A stretch of 64,000 bases of DNA from Mikania micrantha. Its lineage: Eukaryota > Streptophyta > Magnoliopsida > Asterales > Asteraceae. This document shows, piece after piece, positions 23,720-35,533 of this stretch. The stretch covers positions 66,822,187 to 66,886,186 of the forward strand of contig CM018683.1 in assembly GCA_009363875.1 (NCBI GenBank), given 5' to 3'. Position 1 is the stretch's first letter. Every line of letters begins with the position of its first letter. The notes below the pieces were generated by a model that was not told the origin of the DNA, searched no databases, and worked only from the letters and a program-made list of their open reading frames with translations. The translations under genes and the position numbers were made by a program.

Positions 23720-24150
23720 AAATAACCTTTTTTTAAGTATGGAGACGGAGCATTGTCGACATTTAGTAACAAGATCAATGTTTGCATAACCGTACCAGAC
23801 GTTGAACCGGATGTCTTGTTGGTTACTGGTTGAACCAGATTAAAGAACTGGATGACATAATGAATATATATAATACTGTAGAAAAAATTATACAGTTAAA
23901 AACACATTTAATCAAACATAAATAATGCTTAAACAAATATAATAGTGTTAAAAAATATAAGATTTGGTTTTAATGTTTCATTCTTTAGATTTTAGTTAAA
24001 ACAATAAAAAAATCGCTCCTACTGTGCGGTTCACAAGCTCATTTTGGTCCAGCCAACCCACCGGTTCTCGGTCTGGTTCTGAAAACCATGAACAGGATGC
24101 AGATGGCATCAAATAATTTTCATATACAATATATAGAAATTCTGTCTACA
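23720..24150. other. No recognised gene
   Basis: AT-rich with no coding sign. Confidence 0.4.
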
Positions 24151-24536
24151 TAGGGGTCTTCATTTTCGGATAGTGGATTTTAATATCCGAAATTTTGGAT
24201 TTGGATTCATATATCCGAACTCAGAACAAATATATAAAAATTAAAAATATATATAAATATTCTAGATGGTTGATATCCGAAAATATCCGAAATATCCAAA
24301 TATTGAAACAAATATAAAAAAATATTCGAAATATCCGAAAAATTATCCAAAATATCCGAAAATATTTGACAATTATCTGAAAAAAAAAATTTTGGATATT
24401 GGTTATCCGAATTATACGAAAATTCTCAAAATAGGTATCCGAATCCGAATTTCAGGATATCCGAACCTCCAGATATCCGAATTTTCGAATATTTCAGGTT
24501 CAGCTTTTCGAATACTGGATTTTTTGAACACCCCTA
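24151..24536. mobile_element. MITE-like element built of ATATCCGAA repeats
   Basis: The ends are inverted: taggggtcttca at 24151-24162 and its near complement tgaacacccctA at 24525-24536. The interior is a degenerate array of atatccgaa/atattcgg words. A second, opposite-sense piece of the family is at 42168-42400. A target duplication is not clear (ctaca versus ctgca). Confidence 0.5.
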
Positions 24537-24559
24537 CTGCAGATTAGATTTATTCACAA

Positions 24560-25388
24560 CATTATACATTAACATATGTACATACATCCAACGAGTAGCG
24601 GACTTAGAAAATTTTCTCATGGGGTCAGAAATATTTTGTGGGTGATGTTTGTCGTTAAATATTATATTTTTTAACCAATTCGAGTTGGGTCGGGTCATCC
24701 AAAAAACGACAAACCTAAATCAAATCACAAATATGTAAAAAAAGTACGTTAAATCGTCATCTAATTGATTAAGATAAAATGATAAAATTTGTTATATTTC
24801 GAAAGGATTCGCAGGAATAATAATATAATCAACAAATTCAAGATTTAAAGAATGTGATAGTTCAAGTTTTCTTTTTAGAAACTATTTTATATATATTACC
24901 TAAATATACAAATTATACCTAAATTAACTAAGTTTCTTATCATGATAACAAGTTTCGAAGTTTTAAAATTACAACAAAATGACTAATCACATAATAATGT
25001 AACTATCTAAAAAATAAGTGACAAGTAGAGGGTTGGGTTCTAATGAGAAAACAGTTGGAATTAAGGTGTTGCTCCCCTTTATGTCAAAGATTCGAGCCAA
25101 CGAAGACGGATGGATATAGAAAATTGGTACGAAAAAATCTAACAAATAATTATATATTGGGCTATGAGTGAGTGGATATTGAATCAAATTGTTAATTAGT
25201 AATTGAATTTCATCACAGGTAATGCATATTAAATTATTTTAGTATTAGTTTTTTGTTTTAAATTGAGCTTCGTCATGGTCGTTAAAATTTCATGGGGGTC
25301 GGGGATAATATTTCTTAAGGTTAGTCCAACTTAAATCATATTTTATAACGAATTAATTTCTTAGAACTGAGCAATCAAATATATGCAG
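24560..25388. other. Upstream region of the ankyrin/PGG gene, with dispersed repeat
   Basis: Two related words (ttctcatggggtcagaaat near 24615 and tttcatgggggtcggggat near 25289) suggest the ends of a dispersed repeat. No start exon for the downstream gene is recognisable here. Confidence 0.35.
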
Positions 25389-27221
25389 AAAAAGAAGCAG
25401 AAAAAAGCAAATCATTCAACAAGTTGCATGCAGCAATCCTGAAGCAAAACGTTTTGGTTGTTGCACGCATTTTGAATGATGGAATTGTTACTTTGAGAGA
25501 CAAAATGACCATCAATGGTAACACCGCACTCCACGTGGCAGTGGGTACTACTAATAATAACAGACAATTTTTAGATAATATGTTTGACTTGGCTAAAAAA
25601 CACAACCAGCCATCATTGGATATGTTAAATTCAGAAGGAAGCAACCTGCTTCATGTTGCTGCTATTGTTGGCAACACTGAAGCAGTTAAGATTCTGGTTG
25701 AAAGAAATAGAGATTTGTTGGATCATTATTTAGATACACTAGACGTGGAGAAGGGTGACTTGTTTGACAGTAGTGAGATTATTGTTAATGCGATTTCTTC
25801 TAAAGATTACGGTAACTAATTACGTTAATTAAACTGATCAATCTACACACTTCATCATATGTGCGTCCTACTTCTTTGTTATATTTTATGTGCAGAGTCA
25901 GCATACAAGATGAGAAATCTTACAAGGGACCCTAACATTGTGTTAACTGCTATAGCTCAAAACTTCCCGCCTAATGTCAACTGTTTTGAAGGTATGTCAC
26001 TCTCTCTATATATTGTATGCTACGCCACATTGAAAAGAAAATAAACAACAATTATTTCTTTGATTTGCTGATCAGGAGGTATCATGCGCCTTTTTTTTTC
26101 ACATGTTCCCCCATGAACGTTTAAGTTTGTTGAAGGCGCACAAAGAAAAGCAAAGGCTTACAGTGATGCTATAAAGCTACTTCGTGTTACATGTGACCAT
26201 ATAACAACCTCCACAACCTACAACAATGCGATTTTTGAAGCGTCGAGGCAAAATGCAGTCGAAGTTGTAAAAGAAATTGTCTCTCAATTCCCAAATGCAA
26301 TTTGGAGTATCAATGAATATGGACACAATATTATTCAACACGCTGTGATAAACCGTTCAGAAAAGGTTTACAACTTGCTTTATCAAATGAGCGAACACAA
26401 AAATATATACAGAACGATCAAAGACCCTTGTGAGAATAACCTCTTGCATCTGGCTGCAAGATTAGCACCTGAAAACAAATTGAATCCTATATTAGGAGCA
26501 GCTTTAAAAATACAACGAGAACTACAATGGTTTAAGGTACGCAAGGTTCTATTTAGATTTAAATTATTCATGCATGTAGTGAGTTTAGTTTATTTTAATC
26601 TTGTAGGAAGTTGAGAGTTTTGTATGTCCTCTAAACACCATCCAGAAAAACTCTTTAGGAGAAACACCTCATACGGTATTTACAAAGGAACACAAGAACT
26701 TGTTGATTGAGGGTGAAAAATGGATGAAGGAGACAGCTCAGTCATACACAATTACAGCCACCTTAATCACCACCATTATGTTTGCATCAGCTATTACAGT
26801 GCCCGGGGGAAGCAAACAAGACAACGGGATACCCGTGTTTGCTAACATTTCTCTCTTCACAATATTTGCAATATCAGATGTCATATCATTTTTCACTTCT
26901 GTTGCATCCTTGTTAATGTTTTTGTCAATCGTCACTGATTCTTTTACTGAGCAAAACTTTCTCGTCAAGTTGCCAACAAAGTTGATAATTGGTCTCGTAA
27001 GCTTGTCCATCTCAACAATTGCAATGCTTGTAGCTTTTGGTGCAAGCTTTGTACTTGTGTTCGGCAAAAACAGCGCATGGGTTTTTGTACCCGTATATGC
27101 ATTGTTTCTCTTGCTCTTTATTTTTTTTATGACTTTGCAGTTTGCACTAGTAAAGAACCTAATAAATGCCACATATGTACGTAGCATGTTTGGTAAGAAA
27201 AGTAACGATCCTTTCTATTAA
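25389..27221 (+). CDS. Ankyrin-repeat, PGG-domain membrane protein (ACD6/ITN1-like), partial, copy 1
   Basis: Four exons: 25389-25811, 25896-25991, about 26136-26536, 26607-27221, joined at GT-AG sites that keep phase. Exon 1 encodes ankyrin repeats (GNTALHVAVG, GSNLLHVAAIVGNTEAVK); exon 3 has a further repeat (CENNLLHLAARLAP). Exon 4 is the PGG domain: EGEKWMKETAQSYT, then VPGGS, followed by three or four hydrophobic membrane segments up to the stop. The family, including ACD6 and ITN1 of Arabidopsis, acts at plasma membrane or ER in defence and salt signalling; the exact role here is unknown. The 5' end is missing or unrecognised. If exon 3 began at 26076 it would carry a TGA at 26114-26116; the acceptor at 26134-26135 avoids it. 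Duplicated downstream as a broken copy. Confidence 0.8.
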
Positions 27222-28320
27222 CTGTTATGTATTTTTTTTTTCACATGTAATCTCCCCAACAGTGTTGTGGTTGAATGACTAATCTTTTACTTGAAATCAA
27301 CATTTCTTCCGATTTGTAATTTTAAATTTTGATTTTATCTAATGGAATTCATCTTGTCATTTTGGAATCATGACTACAAAACTTTTAGTTTAAATTTGAA
27401 ATTTATGAAACTTTGTTTATATTTTTAAAAAAAAATGAGAAAACATAATTTTAAGTCAAATGATGTTAAAATAATTAAAAGAAAAGAAGCAAGAAAAATT
27501 TTAAATATATTTTACAATTTCTAATGAATTATTTTATAAAAAAGTTTTATAAAATAATATTAATAAGACTATAAAATTATGTTAAAAACGTTCATAAAAT
27601 ATATAAATAATTTATTTAAGCAACAAATGTGATTTTGAATAAATTATATATTTTTTAAAACATTTTAGAAATTCTTTTTATGAAATAGAGGAATCATATT
27701 TGTCAACCAAAACTATCATGGACCATTCTTGCCAATTCCTCAAACCCTCATCTCTCTCACTTGGTGACACACCAAACCCGACCCGAGCACCATTTGCGAC
27801 TTGATTTCTTCACAGCTCCAATTAACGCATCCTAGCTCAATCCCACACGATTTTAGCAAGTCCTCGAACATGTGATTGATTTCCAGTTATCAATTAAAGT
27901 TATTAATCACAAATTAATACGAAACCCATTTGTTGAAATACGAATGCCAACTAAGAAATTGAATTCGCTTCTAACCTGTAAAAAATCCTAAATTGACTAA
28001 GGAATTCAAATCCTTTGCTCCAAAGGAAACTGTCTTAGCATAATAAACATACTCACAAACCTCAATTGTTCGCGAATAATGACCTATAACTTTGTTCGAC
28101 TATCGTATCATGTTCTCTATTAAAACACAAACCATTGTAAGTTATTATTACCTCAATCTATTCGTTTAACAACCACGAACAAAAGTCCTATGATTTCCCT
28201 AGCAATCGATTTATTAAACAAGCGAATTTGGGGGAAAAAATAATTGGGATCATCGGTTGAAAATGATTGGGGAAAACTCACACACACTTGTTTTAATTGT
28301 CTCACGAGGACCTTCTTTAT
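27222..28320. other. AT-rich 3' flank, no gene
   Basis: 27222-27415 is shared with the 3' flank of copy 2 (44587-44768), including the attcatcttgtcattttggaat word. The rest is AT-rich with no coding sign. Confidence 0.6.
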
Positions 28321-28329
28321 ATCAGAAGA

Positions 28330-28440
28330 TGTAGCCCAGTGATTACTAGGTGTGTGACGAGTCTTGAGAGCTCGTCGACCCGGGTTCAAGCCTGGCGGCA
28401 TCAATTTTGATTTTCATTTATTGTACTTTTGAACTTCTTG
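28330..28440 (+). repeat. Possible tRNA-derived SINE or pol III-type promoter
   Basis: A box-like tagcccagtga (28332-28342) and B box-like gggttcaagcct (28382-28392) lie about 50 bases apart, followed by a T-rich tail. That fits a tRNA-derived SINE head, but no cloverleaf tRNA forms and no target duplication was found. Confidence 0.35.
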
Positions 28441-28854
28441 ATCATTTCTTCCAGGTTTCTTTTAATAGAAAATCTTCATAAAAATAATATATTATTTTAT
28501 GTTATAAACAAAATAGAAATAAATAAAAATACAGGTTACAAATGTTTTAATAAACAATTTATTTATGGTTTAAAAAGGATTAAATTAATTTTTAAGAAGT
28601 ATTAAAGCAATTTTCATTTAAAGTAGTGAAAGTTATTATTAAACCTCCAAAAAATCCAATAACCAAATACCTTTAATTGCAAGGCCCAAAAATATAACTG
28701 ATCATGCAACTTAATATCTTTAAAGAGGCGCCCATTATCCAACTTCCAACAGAAACAAGCACAAATCAACTAAAGATGAAGCCCAAGATTAACATCTCTA
28801 TCAAAACAAAATAAGTACACTAGTAAACCATTGAATAGCAGCCTCCTAGTAAAA

Positions 28855-29188
28855 TGTTACAGTTAGTGATTTGAAAATAGGTTAGTGTCACTGTATCAAG
28901 CAGGTTTTCTCCTAGCGTGTGTGTATAAAAGAATTTTGTCTTCTATTTTTAAGTGCCTTGTTTAGAAATAGTGGTATCATACTAGACTTTAATCACAAAC
29001 AATGCATATAAATTTATTCTTAATGTAAAGGCAATGTGTCATCTAAACAACTTTATTATGGCTTTAGTTGTAGAGATGAAATTATCCCCTAAATCCTTGC
29101 AATAAAAAAGACTAAAGGAAGAGGATGGACACAGAGAAACAAATCAAGATGGAACACTCAAGTTCCTCAAATCCTAGAAACCCATACC
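28855..29188. repeat. Duplicated segment, unit 2 upstream block
   Basis: Matches 20380-20735. It stops at atacc where the Tat-type complex is inserted and resumes at 41874. Confidence 0.85.
29184..29188. repeat. Target-site duplication, left (atacc)
   Basis: atacc here and at 41874-41878. The empty site can be read directly in the other duplicated unit (catacccatcacatg near 20711-20727). Confidence 0.92.
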
Positions 29189-29900
29189 TGTTTCGGGTAA
29201 AAATTAACAAGCTTAACTTTTAGCAAAACCGAATTAGAAAAGTGGGGTATTGTGTTTTACAAGCAAATATGTTAAATATACAAAATATATGTTCAGGATA
29301 TCCCCGAATATCCCTGGGGATATTTGAATATATCAAATAGATAAGTAGCAATACACACGAGATTTATACGAGGAAAAGCCATTAATCCCTTAGGATTGCC
29401 GGCATAAAACCTCGGGAGGTGACAAATGTCACTCTGCCTACTCTTATTAATAATCAAAATGAATAAATACAAACAAAGAGCACAATATGATCGATTCTAA
29501 AATGCCAGATGAGCTTCAGTAAGTTTTGTGTGTGTTCTTCGGGTGTCAAGTGTCCTATATCGATCAATTGCCTCAGTATTTATACAAAGAATTTACAAAG
29601 AGACGTTCAATAACGTTCATATGGCAGTTCCTATTATTCCGGCACTTTCCAAACGTGCGTGACCCATTCCAATCATCCGCATCAATCTTCCTTACATTTC
29701 GCATTCAAGTTGGGTTAGTTGATAATGCTTCCGTGATATTAGAGCCAGCTACGAAACAACTTGTCAATCCCTGAAATCTCGCAAATAATGTTAAGCAACA
29801 AAGATAATTGTTAGCGATAACATATATCCTTAAAATATCCCTGATCCCGAAATATCCCGGATCCTGAAATATCCCAAATGGGAATATTTTACGCCTAACA
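29189..29900 (-). repeat. 3' LTR of the Tat-type complex
   Basis: 712 bp, on the plus strand tgtttcgggtaaaa ... gcctaaca. Nearly identical to 41164-41873. The adjoining purine tract (ttgtgggcaat on the minus strand) is weak. Confidence 0.92.
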
Positions 29901-30049
29901 ATTGCCCACAATTTTACAGTTGGTTGTTTATAGCTGTAAAATTAGAAATTTAAAATTTAAGTTTTCGAAATACAAAATTTGAATTGACGGTTTCCGGATT
30001 AAATGGACGGTTAGATGGGGATAACGGTTACTGTTTGAATGTCAGAATA

Positions 30050-30166
30050 CTGCGCATATAATGATCACGCGTCTTTCCTTTTCAATCACTTGTCTTCTTC
30101 GATCATCCCTTCCGGTAAGTTCTCTCCTTCGAATCCTCTGTTTTTCTAAGTTTTAATTAAGTAAAA
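30050..30166 (+). promoter_or_regulatory. Possible promoter and 5' leader of the antisense gene
   Basis: A TATA-like catataatg lies at 30056-30064, followed by a CT-rich stretch (tcttcttcgatcatcc) typical of plant 5' leaders, about 110 bases before the ATG at 30167. This is position and composition only. Confidence 0.35.
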
Positions 30167-31717
30167 ATGTTGCATTCTTCTTCTCCCTCCGAAGCTAGTG
30201 ACTTCTTTGATCAGAATATTCTTCCCTATACTGATCAAAATGCATGCACTTTCGATGATGACCATATCGAGGTCATGCAACTCTCCCGGGCATTTCCTGA
30301 GGAAACTATTTTTCGCAAGTATGATCCTGCTCTGAAAGCCAATCATAGTTCCACCAAATGGGTTTGTTTTCCCGAGTACCCGTTTTCTTTGGGTCTGTCT
30401 TTTCCTTTTCCTACTCTGATTTCTGAGTTTTTTCGAATCACCCGTCTCTGTTATCCTCAACTTATGCCAATGGGTTGGCGGTTGCTCATTACTCTTCACA
30501 AGCTTAGCCATAAATATGGTCTTAAGATCGGTGTTCCTGAAATTTCTTCTTCTTATCAGCTTCGTACTCATGGGTATTCCCGTTTTTTTCTTCAAAGGCG
30601 AACTGGTGCCCCTATTTTGGCTCATGGGGTTACCATGAATGAGGATGATTGGAGAGACAAGTTTTTCTTTGTTAAAAGGAGTTCTATCCCTGGGGGAATT
30701 TCTCTTCCAGTTAGTTGGTTGTTGAAGGGTAGGATATTTTATTTTTCATTATTATTATTTGAGTTTTTATTTACCAATTTCTGTTTATTGTTGTGTTTCA
30801 GCACCGAAGTTTGAATCACTTGTTGCTGAAAATCAGGATACCGAACAGAGGATAAGATCTCTGTTGGTGATCGGGGAAAGACAGAGAAAATCCGTGGCTA
30901 CCTCTAAAGAAGATATTCCGGTTTCTTCCTCATCTCAGAGTGCATCTTCACAACAATCCCAGGCTCAAATGACATCAGGTATTCCGAAGTTAGTTTAACT
31001 TTAATTGATTTTAGGTTTTAATGTTTTTGCTTATGATTTTTAGAATCAGCTTTTGACCTTGAAGACCTTACTGATTTCTTAACCATCAAGAAGGAGAAGG
31101 TTAGCCCTATTGCTCCCAAGGCGAGGATCATGCATACCCGCTGTGGATGACATTCCTGATCTCCCTGCTGTCGATCTTCTACAAAAGGTAAACTCTTTTA
31201 TTATCCTAGTTTATTTATTCTGGCTTAACTATATCCTCATAATATCCTCATCATATAGGCTATCCTGAAGATTTCTGGTGAGAAGGAAGCCTATGAAAAG
31301 CAGATTGAGGATCTTGAAGATCAAAAGAAGATCGCTGTAGCCAAAGCTGGACATTACGAGAAGGAGGTCCAAAAGTTCAAAAAATTGGCCAAGGATAATG
31401 ATGCTGCCCATAAGCTGAAGATAAAAGAGATCATTGAGGGGACCAAGAAGTCTGTTGCTGCTGCTATCCTTAAAGCGAAGATCCAAATGGCGGAGAAGTC
31501 AAAACAGGAGGGCTCGAACTTGTGGGACAAGGACCTTGCCGATTGGGTCAAGGTTTTGGCTAAGCTGACTGGGGATATGACAGAGACTTCTGATGCGGCG
31601 GATAAGACAGTGAGCGTGGTGGAGACCAGGAAGGTGGCAGGAGGTGAGGATGTTGGAGCCGGTGGAGGTGAAGGTGGTGCGACAATGGGTGATGAAGATA
31701 GAGTTGATAAGGTCTGA
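30167..31717 (+). pseudogene. Antisense intron-bearing gene inside the Tat-type element, copy 1 (putative gypsy type transposon domain)
   Basis: It runs opposite to gag-pol, next to the 3' LTR. Exons 30167-30728, 30802-30978, 31044-31187 and 31259-31717 are joined by GT-AG introns that keep one phase. Exon 1 (about 187 residues) has the fold of the plant 'putative gypsy type transposon' family (Pfam Transposase_28): FPEYPFSLGLSFPFP, then FFRITRLCYPQLMPMGWR. Exon 2 is Ser/Gln-rich. Exon 4 is a Lys/Glu-rich coiled coil (KEAYEKQIEDLEDQKK) with a Gly-rich acidic tail. Exon 3 lacks 44 bases present in copy 2, including a basic KKRKG stretch, which shifts the frame to a TGA near 31149. Extra antisense ORFs are known in Tat relatives; function is unknown. 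Confidence 0.7.
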
Positions 31718-32212
31718 GCCCATTATGTTTATGGTTCTTGTTATGGTGATATGTAGATTTTAAGCAATATTGTGATGTTAAGTCCTTAGACGGGCAGACA
31801 ATTTATGGAGTTTTAGGTGGAGGGACCATGTGTTTACATGGCGAAGCCTAAAATATCCTTTTGTTTTTGTTCTGACATTTTCAGTATATTGGGTGGAGGG
31901 ACCATGTGTTTTCATGGCGAAGCCCGAGATACTGATTTTATTTTTTTAATCTTTTGACTTAGTAATATGAATACTTTAGGATATTATGTTTGGTTGTATC
32001 TTGTCAAACATACTGAGAATTTGTTTGATTAAAATATTCTCACTGTTGTTTATAAGTCTTCCTTATAAGAAACTTGTTTATATTCAGGATATTTGAAAAG
32101 CACATCTTGACTAGGATACTAATTATAGTTTTCATAAATTTGAATTTAAGTTTCGAAAATATTTATTCAAGGCTTTATTTCAGGATCAGATATTTCCAAA
32201 AGGTAATAGTAT
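31718..32212. repeat. 3' region of the complex, copy 1
   Basis: Matches 35534-36028. It contains twice the motif gagggaccatgtgttt (near 31819 and 31894), also present twice in the other copy. It ends directly at an LTR start where the other copy continues into pol, so the rest of the element is deleted here. Confidence 0.8.
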
Positions 32213-32576
32213 TGTTTCAGGTAAAAATTAACAAGCTTAACTTTTAGCAAAACCGAATTAGAAAAGTGGGGTATTGTGTTTTAACAACCAAATATACTGA
32301 GTATACTGAAAATATGTTCAAGATATCCCTGAATATCCCTGAGGATATTTAAATATATCAAACAGAAAATAGCAATACACACGAGATTTATACGAGGAAA
32401 AACCCTTAATCCCTTAGGATTGCCGGCATAAAAACCTCGGGAGGTGACAAATGTCACTCTGCCTAGTTTTATTAATAATCAAAATGAAAAATACAAACAA
32501 AGAGCGCAATATGATCGATTATAAAATGCCAGATGAGCTTCAGTAAGTTTTGTGTGTGTTCTTCGGGTGTCAAGTG
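32213..32576 (-). repeat. Truncated middle LTR of the complex
   Basis: 364 bases matching the first half of 29189-29900, starting tgtttcaggtaaaa. It breaks off inside cttcgggtgtcaagtg, where another LTR begins. Confidence 0.88.
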
Positions 32577-34624
32577 TGAGGCCCCGAAACCGGGCGACCC
32601 CAAAGAGGTTGATTTCGTCATAACACATAGCTCTCAGATTAAAAACTTTCATAATCGTGCAGCGGAAATGTAAACATAGTTTGATAAACAGAATTCACTA
32701 AAGTGTCTGTATCAAAAACATATCGAATTGCCAAAACCAACGGATCGTCTGACTGGATGCTCGAGCTCCATGCCTTCTCTTATCAAAGCTTTAACCTGAC
32801 ATACATGCTAAATCAAGTCAGCTTACGCTGGTGAGTTCTAGTTTTCATAAAACATTATAATTTTTTAGTGAGTTAAACATTTTTAACATGAAAACACCAT
32901 TTCATACACATAAACCATAGCACATAACCATTCATCATCGTAACCATATAACCATCGTCATCATCAAAACCACTGTCATCAACATGAGCAGTGGGCTTAT
33001 GCCGACACAAGGCTCCATGTTTATAGTCCGATCGACTCTTCCATGTTTATAGCCCGATCGGCTCCGTGTTTATAGCCCGGTCGGCTCCATGTTTATAGTC
33101 CGATCGACTCTTACCATGTTTATAGTCCGATCGACTCTCATGTTTATAGTCCGGTCGACTCTGTGTTTCTAGCCCGATCGGCTGTTCATATCCTGATATG
33201 TTCAGGTCATCGTCCATACTTACTAGTACAAGTACTAGTACATCATCATACGTATCATATCCCACGTATAGGGTCATTATTCATTCATTATACGGGAAAT
33301 ACTATCAGTATATCATCATACATCATAATCATGTTATGCTAGCAATAATTTATAACATTTTAGACTTAGAAAAGTCTCGTCATCATAACAAAGTCATCAC
33401 ATCATAAAATGCTAGCCTCTATCATTATCCTACACTTACGACTTCATCGTATCATGCTATCATAACATCATTCATATTATCCTAACAACTTAGGAATTTA
33501 TCATATCGTTCGATCATCGTATACATAACTTGTAAGCAACATATCATCCTAGCATACATTATGGCACCATACATAACATTAGCATCTTTTCATCAATCCT
33601 ATATCGTGTCTTCGTATTATGCTAACAGTTATTCATTACTCATACATCATAGTTTCTTACTTACATCCTAGTCGTTTAGGATTTCGTTATCATGTTTCGT
33701 TTTATGTATTCATCATACCTAGCACATTTGCATGCTCATTTCATCATACATAACACATATAATAGCATGCATCATTCATAATGTATATCATCATAACATA
33801 ACATAACATAAGCATGTATGCCAGCCTAAAACAGTGAACATGAAATAGGGCGTCTAGAACTCACCTGTTAGTAGCTTCTCGTTTTTCCTTAGCCGAACTC
33901 CTTAGCTAGGACTTGAGAACCTACACCATGCATCGTACCCTTACATTACATTCTTAGACTTAGAACATATCCTAAGTCCTCATAACCTCCTAACCAGCTT
34001 ACCCAGTATTCGAGTACCCTTCTGTTTCCGAACTGCCCAAGTACTCGAATACCAGAGTCATCGACATATCACTAGTACTCAAAGTACTTGTGTGCCCGAT
34101 TCCTATGCATACTCGAAACTAAAGAAATCGAATATCTCTAGTACTCGAAATACTAGAGTAATCGAATTCCCATGTGTATTTGAACCTCCCTGTGTACTCG
34201 GAAATCCTGTATTTGAATTCCTCATACTCGAAGTTCAATGGTTTCGGGTATCTTTTCATACATAATTTAGAGTACTCGTTTTTCCATCATAATCCTTCTC
34301 AGAAATTCATCTAAGATCATGGGGAGCTAGTTACAGGTTCCTTAGGTTGTTACCAACACATTGGAGCAATCAAGTTTCGAACTTTATGCATTAAGGTGTG
34401 AGCTTCATGCACAAGTTCCCTTTCGTCTAAAAATCCTAACTGTTACCTATAAATCACTTACTTGTAGTTAGATGATCCTCCCGGTAGAATCACGTGTGTT
34501 TCTTCCTTCGTTTGGTTGATTAAAAACTCGATCTTGGTAGTTTCTCGAACTCTGATTCGAGTACGCGAGAGGGAGTGAGCTTCCAGTCAAAGGTTGTCAC
34601 GTTTCCCAAGGCACTCCTATTTAT
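32577..34624 (-). mobile_element. Truncated LTR of another gypsy family inserted in the middle LTR
   Basis: It starts tgaggccccgaaaccggg and follows the word order of minus-strand gypsy LTRs (cttacgctggtgagttct near 32824, gaactcacctgtta near 33857). It ends abruptly after cctatttatag, which would be its TATA box region, and the next base is inside exon 2 of the antisense gene. A deletion therefore removed its right end, the rest of the host LTR, and the start of gene copy 2. Confidence 0.7.
33010..33185. repeat. Tandem repeat, about 27 bp unit
   Basis: Seven or so copies of catgtttatagtccgatcga-ctct with gatcgact/gatcggct variants, inside the truncated LTR. Confidence 0.8.
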
Positions 34625-35533
34625 AGAGGATAAGATCTCTGTTGGTGATCGGGGAAAGAGAGAGAAAATTCGTGGCGACCTCCAAAGAAGATATTCCTAT
34701 TTCTTCCTCATCTCAGAGCGCATCTTCACAACAATCCTAGGCTCAAATGACATCAAGTATTCCGAAGTTAGTTTAACTTTGATTGATTTTAGGTTTTAAT
34801 GTTTTTGCTTATGATTTTCAGAATCATCTTTTGACCTTGAAGACCTTACTGATTTTTTAACCATCAAGAAGGAGAAAGTTAGTCCTGTTGCTCCTAAGGC
34901 AAGGATCATGCATACCCACTCGACCAAAATTTCAAAGAAACGTAAGGGTGCTGATACTGTCAACGTGGATGATATCCCTGATCTCCCTGCTGTCGATCTT
35001 CTATATAAGGTAAATTCTTTTATTATCTTAGTTCACTTATTCTGGCGTAACCATATCCTTAGAATATTCTTATTGTGTAGGCTATCCTGAAAATTTCTGG
35101 TGACAAGGAGGCATATGAAAATCAAATTGAAGATATTGAAGATCAAAAGAAGATTGATTTTGCCAAGGCTGGTCATTACGAAAAGGAGGCCCTGACGTTT
35201 AAGAAACTGGCCAAGGATAATGATGCTGCCCACAAGCTGAAGATAAAAGAGATCATTGAGGGGACCAAGAAATCTGCTGCTGCTACCATCCTTCAAGCAA
35301 AGATCCAAATAGCAGAAAAGTCAAAACAGGAGGGCTCGGACTTGTGGGACAAGGACCTTGCCGATTGGGTCAAAGTTTTGGCTAAGCTGACTGGGGATAT
35401 GGCAGAGACTTCGGCGGCCAAGACAGCGAGCGTGGTGGAGACCAGCAAGGTGGCAGGAGGTGAGGATATCGGAGCGGGTGGAGGAGCAGGTGACGTGGCG
35501 ATGGGCGATGAAGATAGAGTTGATAAGGTCTGA
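34625..35533 (+). pseudogene. Antisense gene of the Tat-type element, copy 2 (5'-truncated)
   Basis: Collinear with 30847-31717. Exon 1 and the start of exon 2 are missing at the deletion junction. Remaining exons are about 34625-34756, 34822-35009 and 35081-35533. Exon 2 carries a TAG (34738-34740) where copy 1 has CAG. Exon 3 is complete and contains a basic KISKKRKG stretch, a likely nuclear signal, absent from copy 1. Exon 4 again gives a coiled coil (QIEDIEDQKK, KLKIKEIIEGTKK) and an acidic glycine-rich end. The two copies complement each other in what they retain, which lets the original four-exon layout be read. The ORF is antisense to pol and lies between integrase and the 3' LTR. Confidence 0.7.

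Noticed and set aside
24266..24547. Open frame of 93 residues rich in Ile, Tyr, Pro, Lys
   Set aside because: It is a translation of the ATATCCGAA repeat array.
26738..27187. Minus-strand frame over the last ankyrin/PGG exon
   Set aside because: Antisense shadow of the membrane-segment coding, repeated in copy 2 for the same reason.
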